From NCBI GenBank assembly GCA_035582835.1, contig JAYKAV010002662.1:3709036-3773035 (forward strand): 64,000 nucleotides of DNA, given 5' to 3'. The stretch is from Phoebastria nigripes. Lineage: Eukaryota > Chordata > Aves > Procellariiformes > Diomedeidae. Below, in pieces: positions 13,206 to 25,835 of this stretch. A program made the translations under genes and the position numbers. Under the pieces are notes generated by a model, which worked only from the letters and a program-made list of their open reading frames with translations, searched no databases and was not told the DNA's origin. The stretch's first letter is position 1, and each line of letters begins with the position of its first letter.

Positions 13206-16200
13206 GGAATGGGCAACATCATGGGCGCACATAGGGAACTAATCTCCACGTGAATTATTATTCACTGCCCTCTGCTGAGGTTTTTTTTTTGCTGTGTTGA
13301 CAGTGTTTGAACACTGGCTGGCCAAGTCTTGGATGTGATACCTTTTGGCGTAATCTGCACCCCTTCCTCCCCAGCCCTGAAAGCATGTCATCCAGGAGGG
13401 AGCACATCCCTGAGCATCCTGCCCTCCAAGGATATGTCCAAAAGAGCTGGGTGTCACTGGGAGAAGGCAATGCATCATTGAGGCATAAAGGCAGGTATGC
13501 AGTTGTAAGAGGTGCTCTGTTTTATGTGTCTGCTGTGGGGAAGAGGTAGTGTGCAAAGTACAGAAAATGAACTGTGGGTCGAGCACTGCCTTTATGATTA
13601 CTAAGAGACTTCACACTCCATCAATTCTAAGAAGACCTCTGGTCTTTAATCCAATAGCCGAGGCTTACAAACAACTTGCTACCATAACTCACTAAATCTT
13701 CATGACTCTCTGGGTCAGAAATGCAGCCCTGGTGATTAGAATTCAATAGATCTCCACCTCTTTACACCAGGATTGGGTCTGGCCACACAGTCATCCTGGT
13801 GGCCTTTGGCTTAGACTATGTATTAATTTAGATACGGCATTTACCTCTGCAGTTCAACACAGTAAAGTTATCAGTTATCTGAATAATGTAATGTGAAAGG
13901 GAAATACAATTTCATTTAGAGATCTACAGGGATAATTTAGTGTTCCAAATAGCCTCTTGACAGATACCTGTAAATTAAAGGTTACTTTCTTCGTCAATTT
14001 AATAACAGAGCTCTCCTAGACGCATCCATCTTAGTGAAAAAAAAAAAAGAAAAAAAATTAAATTTCAAAATCTAATTTAGCAACTCCCCACATAGTACTG
14101 GGATATTTATAAGAAAGTAATATCTGAATTATTTCAGCCTTTAGTAAATCTATGAATATCACTTACAGAAGTAGACACTGAGACATCTTCTGTTAGCTGG
14201 AATCAGTGGGCTACCATTCAAATCCTCCCCAAACACGCCCCAGCAGCTGGGCTTTGGATTTCTCACTCCACAAGGAGCCACTAAAGATGGTCAAAGCCAG
14301 GTTCATGATTTTGATTTATATTAGTTGTATACAGTGTCTCAGAGCATATTTACGGACAGATCTCAAGATTTTCCTAGTTAAAAAGATTATCATCTTATGG
14401 AAATAGGACTGCCCCTTCTGTGACATGTAGAAAAGAGCTGCCAGATCTGTCTGAACCCCATCCCAGAAGCAGAAGCTTTGCTCTCGCTAGCCCTGCAGAT
14501 GTCATTGTTCGGTTCCCAGTTCTTAGCCAGGCTATGGCAAAGATGTGTTCCCCAATGCTCTCCCTCTCAATTTGCTCCACAAGTATCTGGGGAGACAGTG
14601 TGACTTCCTGAACTTGGGCAATGGATCCAAACACTTTGAAGGCCACCACCATATGTGAACTTCTAATGGCCCGGGTTGCACGTTCAGCTGGGCAAAACAC
14701 CCTGAAGCCCAGACCAGCTGGGTGAAACCCAGATGCCTGACAAGCACTATGTAAAGACTGTAATGCTACCTCGGTCCTTAATTGGGATCTTTGGATGGTG
14801 CCATAGTTGGAAAAACAACCAGGAAACTTTTATTTTGTAAGGCTATGACATTAAGGGTACAGAGACTGAATAGGCCAAGCCTTATTTCCAGTGATTCTCC
14901 TAAATGGTGCTGCCAATAGTGGCACAACCTTCATTTGGAAGGATGTGAATATGTCTTGGTGCTTATCTGGAGACAGCACTTAGAGAGAGGAGCATCACTT
15001 GAGAAACAGAAGGCGGCAGCTGCTGGAAATTAACAACCATTTCTTGTCATGTCATTGAACACTTATAAATTATGTCCTTGTTTTGACCTGCTGACCTGAG
15101 AAGTTTGTACAAACAAAAGTCATTTGTATGAAAGTCTTGGAAGACTTAGAGAAACATGTATCTGAATTTATTTCAATTAAAATGTGAAAATGTAAAGTTA
15201 AAAGAAAAAAGACAGAGTTCCTTTGCCACTGATAGTCATTACCCAATAAAGATAAGGTAACTTCTGAAATAAAGAGTTCTGTTCATTGACATCTAGGCTT
15301 CTATACAATAAATTTTTTGCCAGCATAGTTACTTTGCTGGTCAATGTGATGAAGCTGATTTCATTTTGAACTTGGAGTCCAGGCAAAAGGCCTTAGTTCA
15401 CCTGCAGTTGCACTGCCTTTTGGTGATACAGTTTATTTCAAGAGGACTGAACTGTTGGAGATATAGGAATTGAGATCCAGATTCTTTAAGGATGTCAATC
15501 AACTTTTCCTCACTATCTTACTGATGACAATATCAATTTGTCCACTTTCTATGTTCAATCAAAAAAAAACTGCAGTAGCAGCATATAGAGCTCAGACAAC
15601 ATCTGCATCTCCTGATCAGTTACCAGGGCTTAGCATTGTGTCGCTTCCCGTTAAACCTGTGTCTTCCCATATCTCTGAAAATGACTTGCTTCAGTGGCCT
15701 TCTTTAGCATGCTGAGGGAAGGTATTTGATTTGTGCTAGCCTTTTGCATCCTTTTTGGCCCAGCTGCAGGGTACTGCAAGCAAAGCAAAGACAACAAAGA
15801 ATTATATTGTGTCTTGAGCTTAGACCATCTTTAAAATAATAACCCACTGCTAGAGTCTGAATAGAAGGTCATAGAGATCTCCATCTCAACAAGGAGGTGT
15901 TTGTTCCTCTCACCAGAAAGCCAATGTGTTTAAATAATAAATTTCTACATTAATAATATGCTAATCTATTATCACTTGTCTGAGTTACATGATTGGGACA
16001 CTTGTCTCTGCATTCAGGAAAATGAGGATGGAAACGTAGTGCCACTTTCTGCCTGTGGCATTTGCTTTTCTCCCTGGGATGTAAATTCCTCTGGGTCACT
16101 ATCAAACAACATTTCTGCAGTCTTTTGGTTCTCTGCTCAAAGCTGGGTTTCAGACCAGTTCCCAGGAAACACCGAATGTTTTAAATTCCTGTTGAAAAGG

Positions 16201-17105
16201 ACACGTACAGTGAGAGTCTTAACACCTACTCAGGTCAGGTACTACTTTGATTCTGCTACAAAAGAGGGAAGCTGTGAGCTGCAGTTCCCACAGAGTTATT
16301 CAGTGTTTATCTCCAAAGGGGTATGACATTTGAAGCTTAGTAACAAGCACCTATCCTCCTAAGCAGACAAAGCTAAACGCAGATTTCATGGCAATGCAAA
16401 TGCAGAATTTCCATTTCATGCTTGGAAGAAGGGGGTGGCTTTGTATGACCTGATCCAATTTCAGAGTCTTCCTGAACTGATAGATCTGATCTGATGTAAA
16501 CTAGCTGCTGCTGCCCTTGAGTGCCTGCAGTCCTTGCTGTCTTCTTGCTGTTTCTATATTTCTTTCCTGGAATCTGATCCTCTGCCCTTCCCTGTCCCCC
16601 AGCACTGACTCCATTTCAGTGCTTTGTGAAGTTCCTCCTTCCCTCCCATGGGGGTTCATTTAGGAGCCCACATTACTAATCTAAATTCCTATCTTTGGCC
16701 ATGCCGGCCCACTCCAGCCTCTCCAAATTCTCATGTCTCCCTATCTACAGCATTAACACTTCCATTGCCCATCCCATATCAAAGCATTGAAATCACTTCC
16801 CACAGAGGACAGTCCTGCTGGCTGGTAGCGATTACTTGGATAGTAGGTTGTAGGAAAGATAACAGCCATTTAAGCTGATTGATAAATTTTTATTGTGGTA
16901 CCACTTCACTACGTTCAGCACAAAGCCCTGTGTGCGGCACCAAGCAGGAGCAGCATCACTTGGGAGCCACCAGCAGCTTCCTGCCCTAATGCAGCTGTTA
17001 TGTGCCCCCGTCAGGGTAGATCTGTGCAGGTGTAGGGGGAGGTGGTGGTTTTGCCTCTTTGATTTTGGTGACTCTTTTTTTTTTCCCCCAGATAAAATCT
17101 TGTTT
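13206..17105. other. Unique non-coding sequence, no gene recognised
   Basis: Open frames include 122 codons on the plus strand (15958-16326) and 101 codons on the minus strand (14395-14700, in a GC-richer patch). Neither resembles a family I know. There is a T run at 13281-13290 and an interrupted A tract at 14037-14057. A piece near 13690-13800 loosely resembles old amniote interspersed repeats but is too diverged to call. Confidence 0.6.
14037..14057. repeat. Interrupted A tract
   Basis: Twelve A, one G, then eight A. No LINE or SINE body precedes it, so it is not assigned as a retroposon tail. Confidence 0.7.
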
Positions 17106-17240
17106 TGCCTTGCCTTGCCTTGCCTTGCCTTGCCTTGCCTTGCCTTGCCTTGCCTTCCCTTCCTTTCCCTTCCCTTCCCTTCCCTTCCCTTCCCTTCCCT
17201 TCCCTTCCCTTCCCTTCCCTTCCCTTCCCTTCCTCTCCCT
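17106..17240. repeat. Compound pentanucleotide microsatellite (TGCCT)10 then (TCCCT)n
   Basis: Ten uninterrupted TGCCT units fill 17106-17155. They change abruptly into TCCCT units from 17156, with one TCCTT variant near the start and a TCCTC variant near the end at about 17231. The two blocks differ by a single G-to-C change in the unit, so the second probably arose from a mutated unit that then expanded, or the reverse. The TCCCT block is pure pyrimidine on this strand. The repeat makes long open frames in several registers (for example 16832-17254 minus and 16893-17258 plus) that are artefacts of a stop-free repeat and not genes. Confidence 0.97.
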
Positions 17241-17304
17241 TTTCCCATGCACAACTAGGTACTCACACGCAGTATCTGTTGGCTGGAGCAGCTCCCAGAT
17301 GGCA

Positions 17305-17372
17305 TAGGGCAGCTACCCAAGGGCACATAGGAAGTCTGTGGTAGAGCTGGAAATCAACCCTCCACAAAATGC
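17305..17372 (-). repeat. MIR-like SINE fragment
   Basis: The plus strand reads TACCCAAGGGCACATAGGAAG, then a TCTGTGGTAGAGCTGGAAATC-like run. This is the order found in the reverse complement of the MIR core and tRNA-related part. The piece is short and diverged. It lies just beyond the pentanucleotide repeat. Confidence 0.45.
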
Positions 17373-20300
17373 CAAATCGTCATTTTCAGAGACTGAAACA
17401 ATGACTTTTTTTCCATTCTTTTAACTCATAGCATAGGCAAAACACCAGGTCCCGTGATTGCTGCCAAGGGGAATGGAAGTGACTCTTTGCTGACTTTGTA
17501 CAAGTGTTGATGTCCTTGCAGCAGATATAAGGCTTGGGGCTCTAACACACAGATACAAATGACCCCCTCAAATCTGCAACTGCGAAGGCTTGGGGCTCTT
17601 TTACCCTCTAACAGGGACACGACATTGCTGCCCTTCATAGAGCTGCTGTGTGGAGCAGTCAAGAGCTTAATATCAATGATGTGCCCAGAAATTAGGGAGT
17701 GAAGCTTGCCCAGCCCCTGCTTACGAATCATGAAACAAAACATGGCCACTCTGATCTCAGTTTGTCCACATTTTCAGAAAAAATCGTGGTGCAGAAACCT
17801 CCTCTAAGGCTGCACCTTGTTCTCCAAACTGTGGGCTAGTGATACGGAAGAGCAGAGAAAGGGTCTCTCCTGCCCAGAGTAGCTCATGCAGAGCAGGGTG
17901 AACCCCTCCCCACCTAACCCACAGCACACTCTTCTAAAGCTCTCCTTTCACTTCAGCCAGGGCAATGCCATGGCCTTTAATCAGATTCCTCCCCCAAGCA
18001 GCCATGCATACAATCTGGGTCCTCTCACTGCAGTGCATTTATTCCCACTAAGTGTGCAGTGCATGCATGAGGTACTGTCTTGCTAAGTATTCCTCTCTTG
18101 ATAAATTATTGATAAAGCTTCTCCTTGACAGATTGCAAAGCCAGGGAGCCCTGGGCAATTCTGCTCCTCCCCTAAAATGTTCTAACACTTGCATTTATCT
18201 GAAGAACATATGCATGTTTTTCCTGATGACTTTGCAGCTTTTTGAATTGTTGTCTTCATCAGGAACACAAATGCTTTGGCTTCCTGCAGACAGGAAAACC
18301 ACTTTCCCCCCCTCTGCACTCAACTTTTCATATTGTTTGTGTTCAACAGGGAAATACTCTACTGGAGATGTGGCCGGACTGCTTACTGACAGATCATGAA
18401 ATATTAACTCCAGGCTGACAGTTGGCTTTGGTATAAATGCTCAACAAAGAAGCAAGTTAACACACAAACACTATTTTACAATTGTAGCTCACTTGTGCTG
18501 GACATTGCTCTGTGATCTTGTTGGCAAGGGACGAAGGCAGTCCTATCTCCAACAGGCTCCTTAAGGAAATCCCTGTTGGACAACGTAAATAAGCAGAAAG
18601 CAATGGGATGACTGCAAAATATTTAAACTCCTTGGTTCTGATGCTGTTTTCCTCCTGTTTGTATGCGCTGGCCATGTACGTACTCAGTTGTCCACTCTGC
18701 AGATTTGTATACAACCTTCTAGCAAACCACAGGAATGATCCATTGGCTGTGGTAAAAGTCTGGGAGTCAGGATTATAAGGTTTTATTCAGGAAACTATCC
18801 CCATGCTGCTGCGTGATATGGGAAACACATTGAGCACTTTCTTGACTCAGCTGATCCACCTAAAACAGCAAACGGTGTCCAAAGCTTTTTAAGTCTTAAA
18901 AGCATTATGTACAATTAACAGATGTGTGGCAATTCTCAAAGGAGAGGCCAATGCCAGTAAGATTGACATTGTTACTCGTTTTATTATTACACCTGGTTCC
19001 CACTGGGAGCACACAGTTTTTCACTGGGGTGGGGCAGTATTTCATGGGTTGTGTTTCTGTACAGCTGCATAGCCGAAGAGCCAAAGAGCTTGGGATCGTT
19101 CGGGTTGTATAAATGCAGGAGCTTCTCAGGACAGTAGGAAAACATCATTTTAGCAGAGTTTTCCCAAATACAGGCTCAAATTGACCACATGGGAGCCAGC
19201 ATGGCAGATATGAGTTTCTTGGCAGTGTGCCTGGGGGGGTGTCTGCCCCGAGTCATCCTTGTATATCTTAGACCACTAAAAACAGGAGGCAGAGCCATAT
19301 CTCTGCTGGAAACTGAGTTTCCCAGGCACGCTCTGACTACAGTAAGTTACCTTGGAGGTCTCTTAGCAGCCAAAATCTGACTTATCTCTAGAAGCAGACA
19401 GAGTAGCCTTCAAATGGCAACGGAGAATACATTTTACTGTTAGTAAAGCCACATACAGCACTTGCTGTCCGAGGCACAACCAAGGTTGAGCTGCATTCAG
19501 GGTACTCTTTGCAGTGCTTGAGCCAAACAGGCAGGCTCGGGGTAGGCAGCTCTGCTGGAGCCATGCCCAGGCACGGGTCATGTCATGTTTGCAGGGCTTT
19601 ATTGATTACTGGAAGTTGGTTTGCAGTTTTCAGAAAGTGGGGTAACCATCAGGCTTCATATTCTTTCCAATTTCCCCCAAATCATCTTTCTAAAATTCTG
19701 CATCCATTTACTGTGCCAAAAATATTTTTAAATATTCCCTTTTAAGTCAGCAAAATCTCCTGCTATTTCTATATTTAACTTCAGTGTTATTTTTATCTGC
19801 TCTGTTTTGTGCTTCTAGAGTCAGGTAGAACTTTTTTGTTCTCTTAGAAAGCTGCAAATGCTCCACTTCCAGTCTGGTTTTGTGCTGGCTCTAACCACTG
19901 GCTTCATGGAGAGACCTCCTTCAAATTCCCCAAGGAAGCAGGTGTAGAAAGGAGGAGGGATGGTAAAAAGCAGGTAGAGGTTGGAAGATGATCAACACTT
20001 ATCAGCTCTGTTTCTGTGAGTGATTACATATATTCTCGTTTGAAGCATTCAGAGCTGTCAATGACAGTCCTTGCATGGTAAAAGCTTGCACCTTTAGGGT
20101 TTTCTTTTTTAAAGTTGACTTAACTTTTATCTCCATAAAGAGATATCATACCCCAATGGCCATTGTTTCCTTGCACCAGAGAAAAATACAAGCTAGTTTT
20201 CCTTCAGTATCCCTGTCCCACTGGGCCAATCCTTGTTTCAGAATATGAAGTACCATAAAGTTTATGTAAGACTGTTGTTTTCCCTGCCTTCTTCACTATT

Positions 20301-22146
20301 ACAAATATAGGCTTTCAAGCAAAATCCACATATACTAACAAACCTTTTTTTCTACTTCTTCTTCCAGACCTGGTGGTCTGGCTCAATTCTTGATTTGTGG
20401 ATAAAACTTAAGGGTACAATCTATTAACCCCATTTTGGTTTTACATATCTCCTTTGCTGCCTGCATTTAAAACTTTAATCCAGAGTGAACTGGTAGGAAA
20501 AGCGTTGACTGCTGGCTAGAATGGATATTTCTAATCCATCTTCATCAAAGGTACGCCCAGTTCACCCTCCTTAATCCTAAATTACAACCATTTTCTACAC
20601 ACCTGGGAAAGACGGTTAATATTGAAAATAAACTACCTGGAGTGCCCCAGGGCAACACCTGTGGTAGCAATTAGCTTCCCAGTGAGGTTATCCCTCCATT
20701 CAGCTTTTAAAGGTTATAGTTTTCAGTGCCAGGGTCTTTAGAGGTGTTCAGTCAGGTTTGTGAGTTTTCAGGGGTCTTGCGCTCTAGTTGGGATCTCTTT
20801 ATATAACTTTTTTTTTGCATTACCAGTGAATGCTTTTTAAGACACCACTGAGAAGATCATGCAAAGGACACTGACAGAAATGGGACCTCAGATGCCCTCT
20901 GACCTGTTAGAGATATTGCAAAGCACTGTCTCTAGCTATGTCTAACTATGAACACAGTTTCTGGGTCCTGATCTTGGGAACAAGGACCTTATTTCTGAAG
21001 CTAATAATGTAAGATTAATCTGAATGAAATCCCTCAGTCCTAGTATCTTAAAATAAAATCTCATTTATTTGGCAGGTTTTGGAGAAAAGTTTCTCAAAAT
21101 TTCTGGACAGAAAGGTCCCAAAACCCCAACGGCACTTTACCCATGCATGCCCCTTGTGAAAGATTTGCAAAGGCAGCAGGGATGTGCCAACCAGCTGTGC
21201 CTCAGACTTTTGGAGTCCCACAAACCACAACTGGGGGACCACTGGGACTGAGCCTCATGGGCATGTGCTGAACAAACTGAATACAAGCAAACACTGAATG
21301 ACAGCCTTGGTCCCCAAGAATTTGCAACCTGAAACACAGGTACTTCATTCCAGGGACATTTTCAAAACTGGAAGAGTGATTTCACTGCCAGTTTTGTGCC
21401 TCGATATCCTAAATTATGGCATGTCAAACTGTGGGATAGAATATAGTACAGAGAAGGCAAGGGCCAGCAGTGGCAGCACTATGAGAAGATGCCAGCTGTG
21501 GTCTGGCAGCCATAAAGCTGCTCAGGCTATGGTCCAGCTGACCTATCTTGCATTTCCACAGGACATAGTAACTCAGATGCTAACACATCTACACCGTTTC
21601 TAGTTCTGGCACTACCTTGGTCATCAGCGGCTCGGGGCCTATGGGGCCACTTGGCGGGCAGCATTTTAGGAACTTTTGAGAATGATGTCCTTGAAGCTCA
21701 CGCTCCTGTCTGGTAGGTATGGAGTGTTATTTTACAAGGATGACACAAAGGATTTCTAGAAACTTCTTAATTCAAACAAAAACAGTGCAACTCTGTGTTT
21801 TATCTCCACACTGAGCTCTGGAACAACTAGTTACCCTGCACAAAAAAATTTCAGTTTGTGGGACATAGATAAAGATGTCACAGGGAAAGAGATCTGTCCT
21901 AAAAAGCCACAATATAAAAAGAAATTTTCTTACATCATGTATATACTAGAAGAGCATAAACAAGGCAGAAGCATCAGGCTTTTGCATTTTCTAAAGGATC
22001 CTGCTCTGGATTCTGTTGTACTGCAAAGCCATGTCTAATACCTGCATAACAAAACCATCAACTGTTCTATTCTAACCATCCCCAAGAAATCATGCAGTTT
22101 TGATAGTATAATGGTACACCAGAACCTCTGTTACCAGAGCTATGAC
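17373..22146. other. Unique non-coding sequence, no gene recognised
   Basis: No exon or RNA gene could be supported. Open frames reach 115 codons (18052-18399 plus) and 107 codons (17426-17749 minus) without recognisable motifs. No mobile element stands out by eye in this stretch. Confidence 0.6.
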
Positions 22147-22350
22147 AATCATAGAATCATAGAATGGTTTAGGTTGTTTGGGTTGCAAGGGACCTTTAAA
22201 GATCATCTAGTCCAACATCCCTGCCATGGGCAGGGACATCTTTCACTAGATCACATTGCTTAAAGCCCCATTCAACCTGACTTTGAACTCTTCCAGTCGC
22301 GGGGCATCTACAACTTCTCTGGGCAATCTGTTCCAGTGTCTCACCACCCA
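22147..22350 (-). mobile_element. CR1 LINE 3' end, avian type
   Basis: The plus strand starts with the reverse complement of the CR1 tail (AATCATAGAATCATAGAATGG). It continues with GACCTTTAAAGATCATCTAGTCCAACATCC, the CTGCCATGGGCAGGGACATC block, and the segment ending CTGTTCCAGTGTCTCACCACCC. This is the 3' untranslated end of an avian CR1 retroposon lying on the minus strand and cut at its 5' side, as is usual for CR1. Sequence quality is good, so it is one of the younger insertions here. It carries no reverse transcriptase sequence and cannot move on its own. Confidence 0.93.
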
Positions 22351-22679
22351 CATCGTATGACAATACAGGAGTTTGTCTGCCTGCACCTCTCAACAATACA
22401 ACTGGATGCAGACATCTGTAATATAGTCTTGAGCTTATCCATCCAGTCTACTCCCACCACTGCTTCCTGTGCCTGCAAACTTGCAGAGGCAAAGCAACCT
22501 GGAGCTAAAGGAGGGGCTGGGAACCTTCCCAGAGACCATACACCTTTCAAAGACATCTGGACGACTACGTTATTCCAAGGGAGACCAAGGCAGTTGGCAG
22601 ATTTGGACATGAATAAGGGACAAAGGAGTGGCTGGTTCTGCCCTGGGTCGTCAAGTCCAGACACCTTTCACCATTAGTG
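22351..22679. other. Stretch between two CR1 copies, no gene recognised
   Basis: Overlapping open frames of 113 codons (22336-22677 plus) and 107 codons (22341-22664 minus) run through this stretch, partly from the CR1 end. Neither resembles a known protein. A few short words resemble CR1, but not enough to extend the element. Confidence 0.5.
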
Positions 22680-22689
22680 ACAGCACTGT

Positions 22690-23060
22690 AAATCCTGTTC
22701 ATAATCTGGCCAAGCTCTATCTTGAAATCATCTAGATTTCCTTTCCTCCATTACTTTTACTAGCGGGCATTGAAAATCCTCACTCTTCTAATAGAGACTG
22801 CCATACAATTCTCAGTCCAAACTAACAGACGGCTAAGTCCCTGTTCCAGCACTTCTTTTCATAGTCCTCCCTCTATGGTTTATACCCAACCCTTCATCTC
22901 ACGTTATACAGAATAATCACCTCTCTTCCATTTGTTAAACCAAGCAAGTTAAACATAACATAAATGGCTTTATGTTGAGAGAAGGTCAGACTTCTTGTCT
23001 CACAGCAAATCTCAAGCACCTCTTCCAAACCATGCTTGTTGTTCTAGATCACGGGGGACT
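22690..23060 (-). mobile_element. Probable ancient CR1 LINE fragment
   Basis: Read from the plus strand, three blocks occur in the order expected of the reverse complement of old CR1 elements. First comes a CTGGCCAAGCTCTATCTTGAAATC-like block. Next is ATCCTCACTCTTCTAATAGAGACT followed by a GGTTTATACCCAACCC-like block. Last is AATAATCACCTCTCTTCCATTTGTTAAACCAAGCAAGTTAAACATAAC, which corresponds to the conserved 'AGCAATCATATCTCCCCT ... AGGCTAAACAAGCCAAG' part. Divergence is high and boundaries are uncertain. It would be a separate, older insertion from the CR1 3' end beside it. Confidence 0.42.
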
Positions 23061-25739
23061 GGAGTTGTGCAGTGAAGTATTAAAGACAGGGATTTGCTGA
23101 TTCCTGTAGAAAAATACCTGTTCTGCTGTACCATTAATGGAGATATCTCATCTGAAAAGTCCCTGGCTCACAGAGACTATTTTCATGCTGAATTCCCTCC
23201 TCCCCCAGCCATGCTGTTTTCCAGTCATGTGGGACTATTCAATCCAGCAAGCTTTTTATAGTTCCTGCTATCGGTGTAGGATTTTATGTGTTGTTTTTTC
23301 CAGCATTCTGGGTTGGAGATTTTTCAGTCCCCTGAGTGTACTGAGATCTCTGGACTTGGCTTTTACCTGGAATACGACTGTACTCTTCTACATGTGCTCC
23401 ATTCTCCTGATTGCCTGGGTTTTACAAGCAATCCTGCATCTTCTTCCTTATTAAAACAAGAAACACAATGCTCATTTCATGTTTTGTCTAGGGCTCTAGT
23501 CCCCTCCCAAGCCATACTGGCCCTGCCTCTTTTCTTCTTCCTTTTAATAGCTAGACACCTTTCACTACCTCATATTTATTTCTTTTGCCAGAAATAACTC
23601 AGTTTGACTCCTGCCATTTCTCATCCTGTTGACAGCATTAACAGATGAATATTTTGCTACTGCTTCTGAGAGGATAGTCCCAATTTGCCTTTCTTATTCA
23701 GGTTGGATTATAGGAGTCATTTGCTAAAAGCAAATAAACAAGAACCCTTTACTTGTAAACAGAATTTAATTGGTAATGGAATAATTTAGAGATAACATCA
23801 CAGCGCCCTTCTGGCATGGGATGCACCATCACTTTCATGCTCATTGATCCCATTTAATTTCCATGGCACGCAGGCTGCAGCTCCCATCAGACCTCTGGAG
23901 CCCACCATGGAAAGGTCACTATGTTTGACACATGCATTTAATTTAACATCCCTCACAAGGGACTGTCCCTTGATTCCCTATTTGCCTGTCTCCCACCTTA
24001 TGTGACGTGCAAGCTCCATTGGGCAGGTGAAACTCGTCCATTTGGTGTGTGGACAGCATCCAGCCCAGGAGAAGTGAATCTCACCACAGGGCTCTTAGAT
24101 GTCACCATGTCTGAGAAAAAATAATGGTGCTTTGCTCCAGTTTAATCATGTCTCTCAATTTTGTGAGCATTAAAACCATCCAAAGTATTTTCATGTAAGT
24201 CTAGCTGACAGCTTTTTTTGTGAATAATGAAAAGAAGTAGGGTGAAATTAAATACCTCTAAAATGTTGTGTCAGTTTTCCCCCTATGTTCCAACTTTGCT
24301 TTGCACTGACAGACAAATAAGATGCATATGAAAATAAAATCACCAATGAATAACGCATTTCTTCAGAAGAGCATGTAAAGTCAGGAAGATTGTCTTTCCC
24401 ATTTATGAGTTTAAAGCATGAATAATTTAGCAACATACTGGCACACTAAATATTTATTTGTGGTACTGCTCTGAGCAGAAAAGATTAAAAAAGGTGCAGA
24501 AAACAAACTTTACTTTGACCATAAATATATAAATAGGAGATTTACAAACTGACTTAAGGGGTTTAGGAACATGTACCTCAGTTGAAATAGGATTTATGCT
24601 ACTAAATCCCTGGGTTTCTTCTGGAAATGTCCTCTAACATCTTGTGTGGTTCTGAGATACTTATGTTGGTTTGTCCTGATGTGCCTTCTACGTCTGGCAC
24701 TTTTTGAATACAGTATGTGCTAACACTCTGGAATCAGCGCTTGAAAAAAGACACATTGTCTGCGTTAGTTTTAATTATAAATAGACTTCATACAATCAAA
24801 AATTAAATTCCCCATCCTTGACTAGCTTTTCTGAAATTGGGCTAACAATCTGAGCACTTGTATTGCTCTGTGCAAAGCAAATAATGATCAGTCCTTCCTG
24901 GAATTGGCCTCTGGAGAAAAGATGGGGGTAGAAAAAGAGGACAGCGGAGTCTATTTGCTGTAAATAGAGAGGAAGAAACGTGGTGACGTGTTTGCCACTG
25001 TGCGGTTTCCAAAGATGAAAAGCAAACAACACCTAAAACGCCTCAGGCAACTCTGTGTCTCTGTTTTCTCTCTCTGTTCTCAGATGTCACCATTTGAAAT
25101 GGTACTTAGGCTCCTAAATCTCTGATTTACTTGTCTGTATCAGTTTACAGCAGTGCATGAAGGGACAGGACAGAGCAGACAACATGATCAGACACAGCCC
25201 CACTTTTAAGTACTTGGCTTTATCGTTCATACACCATGATTTTAAGATGGAGCTGACTGTATGTAATTTTAGCTAGAGACAAACAGCACAGGTAAAGCTG
25301 TAAAGAGGGATCATATTTTAAATACAGAAGCACAAGATGCCAGAGCTATGACTGAGCATCCGAGTGTTTGCTTTCTGAGTCATATTAGGAGTATCTTTTC
25401 AAGAAGCTTTCTCCATATTGTTCATTTTGCAGCTCCCTCTTTGTAACAAGCTGATCATATTGTTTTCCTCTGCAAAGTGGTAAGATGAACACATTTTCAA
25501 GCTAGTGAATGAGCTGCCTGCATCCTGCAACAATGCATTTAAAATCAGTTTCTGCCAGATCTCCCACACAGGAAAAGTACCTCATGGGCCTAAGAGGCTG
25601 CCCATAGCACAGTCTGGGAAACGCAGGCTTCAAATGCAGTGTTAATTCCTGGGAGAGGTGCAAAAAGTTTAAAGTGTCAATGACATGGCTTTCTGAAAAA
25701 AGAGTCCTAGTTAAAAGTCAGGGCATGCATACAGAAACC
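23061..25739. other. Unique non-coding sequence, no gene recognised
   Basis: Open frames of 105 and 103 codons overlap in different frames at 23137-23597 without known motifs. The part from 24180 to 24560 is AT-rich. No RNA gene or young mobile element is visible. Confidence 0.6.
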
Positions 25740-25835
25740 GTTGGATGGCATTCTCTGTCCTGTGTTATGGCAGATGGTTGGAGTCAGACTAGATAATAAC
25801 AATGGTCCTTTGTGGACATAAAAGCCATAAATGGC
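25740..25835 (+). mobile_element. CR1-L-type LINE, 3' tail remnant
   Basis: The run TCTCTGTCCTGTGTTATG, then GGAGTCAGACTAGATAATAACAATGGTCC, then a TAAAAGCCATAAATGG-like end, matches the order of the 3' tail of the CR1-L type elements common in reptiles (there: CAGACTAGATGATCATAATGGTCCC before a repeated ATCTATGA tail). Only about 100 bp are recognisable. No coding part remains. Confidence 0.6.

Noticed and set aside
14395..14747. A 101-codon minus frame in a GC-richer patch, considered as a gene remnant
   Set aside because: There is no recognisable domain and no splice sites that fit; a second frame on each strand overlaps it.
16832..17344. Several long open frames (up to 140 codons) with repeating GKGRE or LPFPS-type peptides
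   Set aside because: They are translations of the stop-free pentanucleotide microsatellite at 17106-17240 and occur in many frames on both strands.
22196..22396. A 66-codon minus-strand frame
   Set aside because: It is the non-coding CR1 3' end read in a chance frame.
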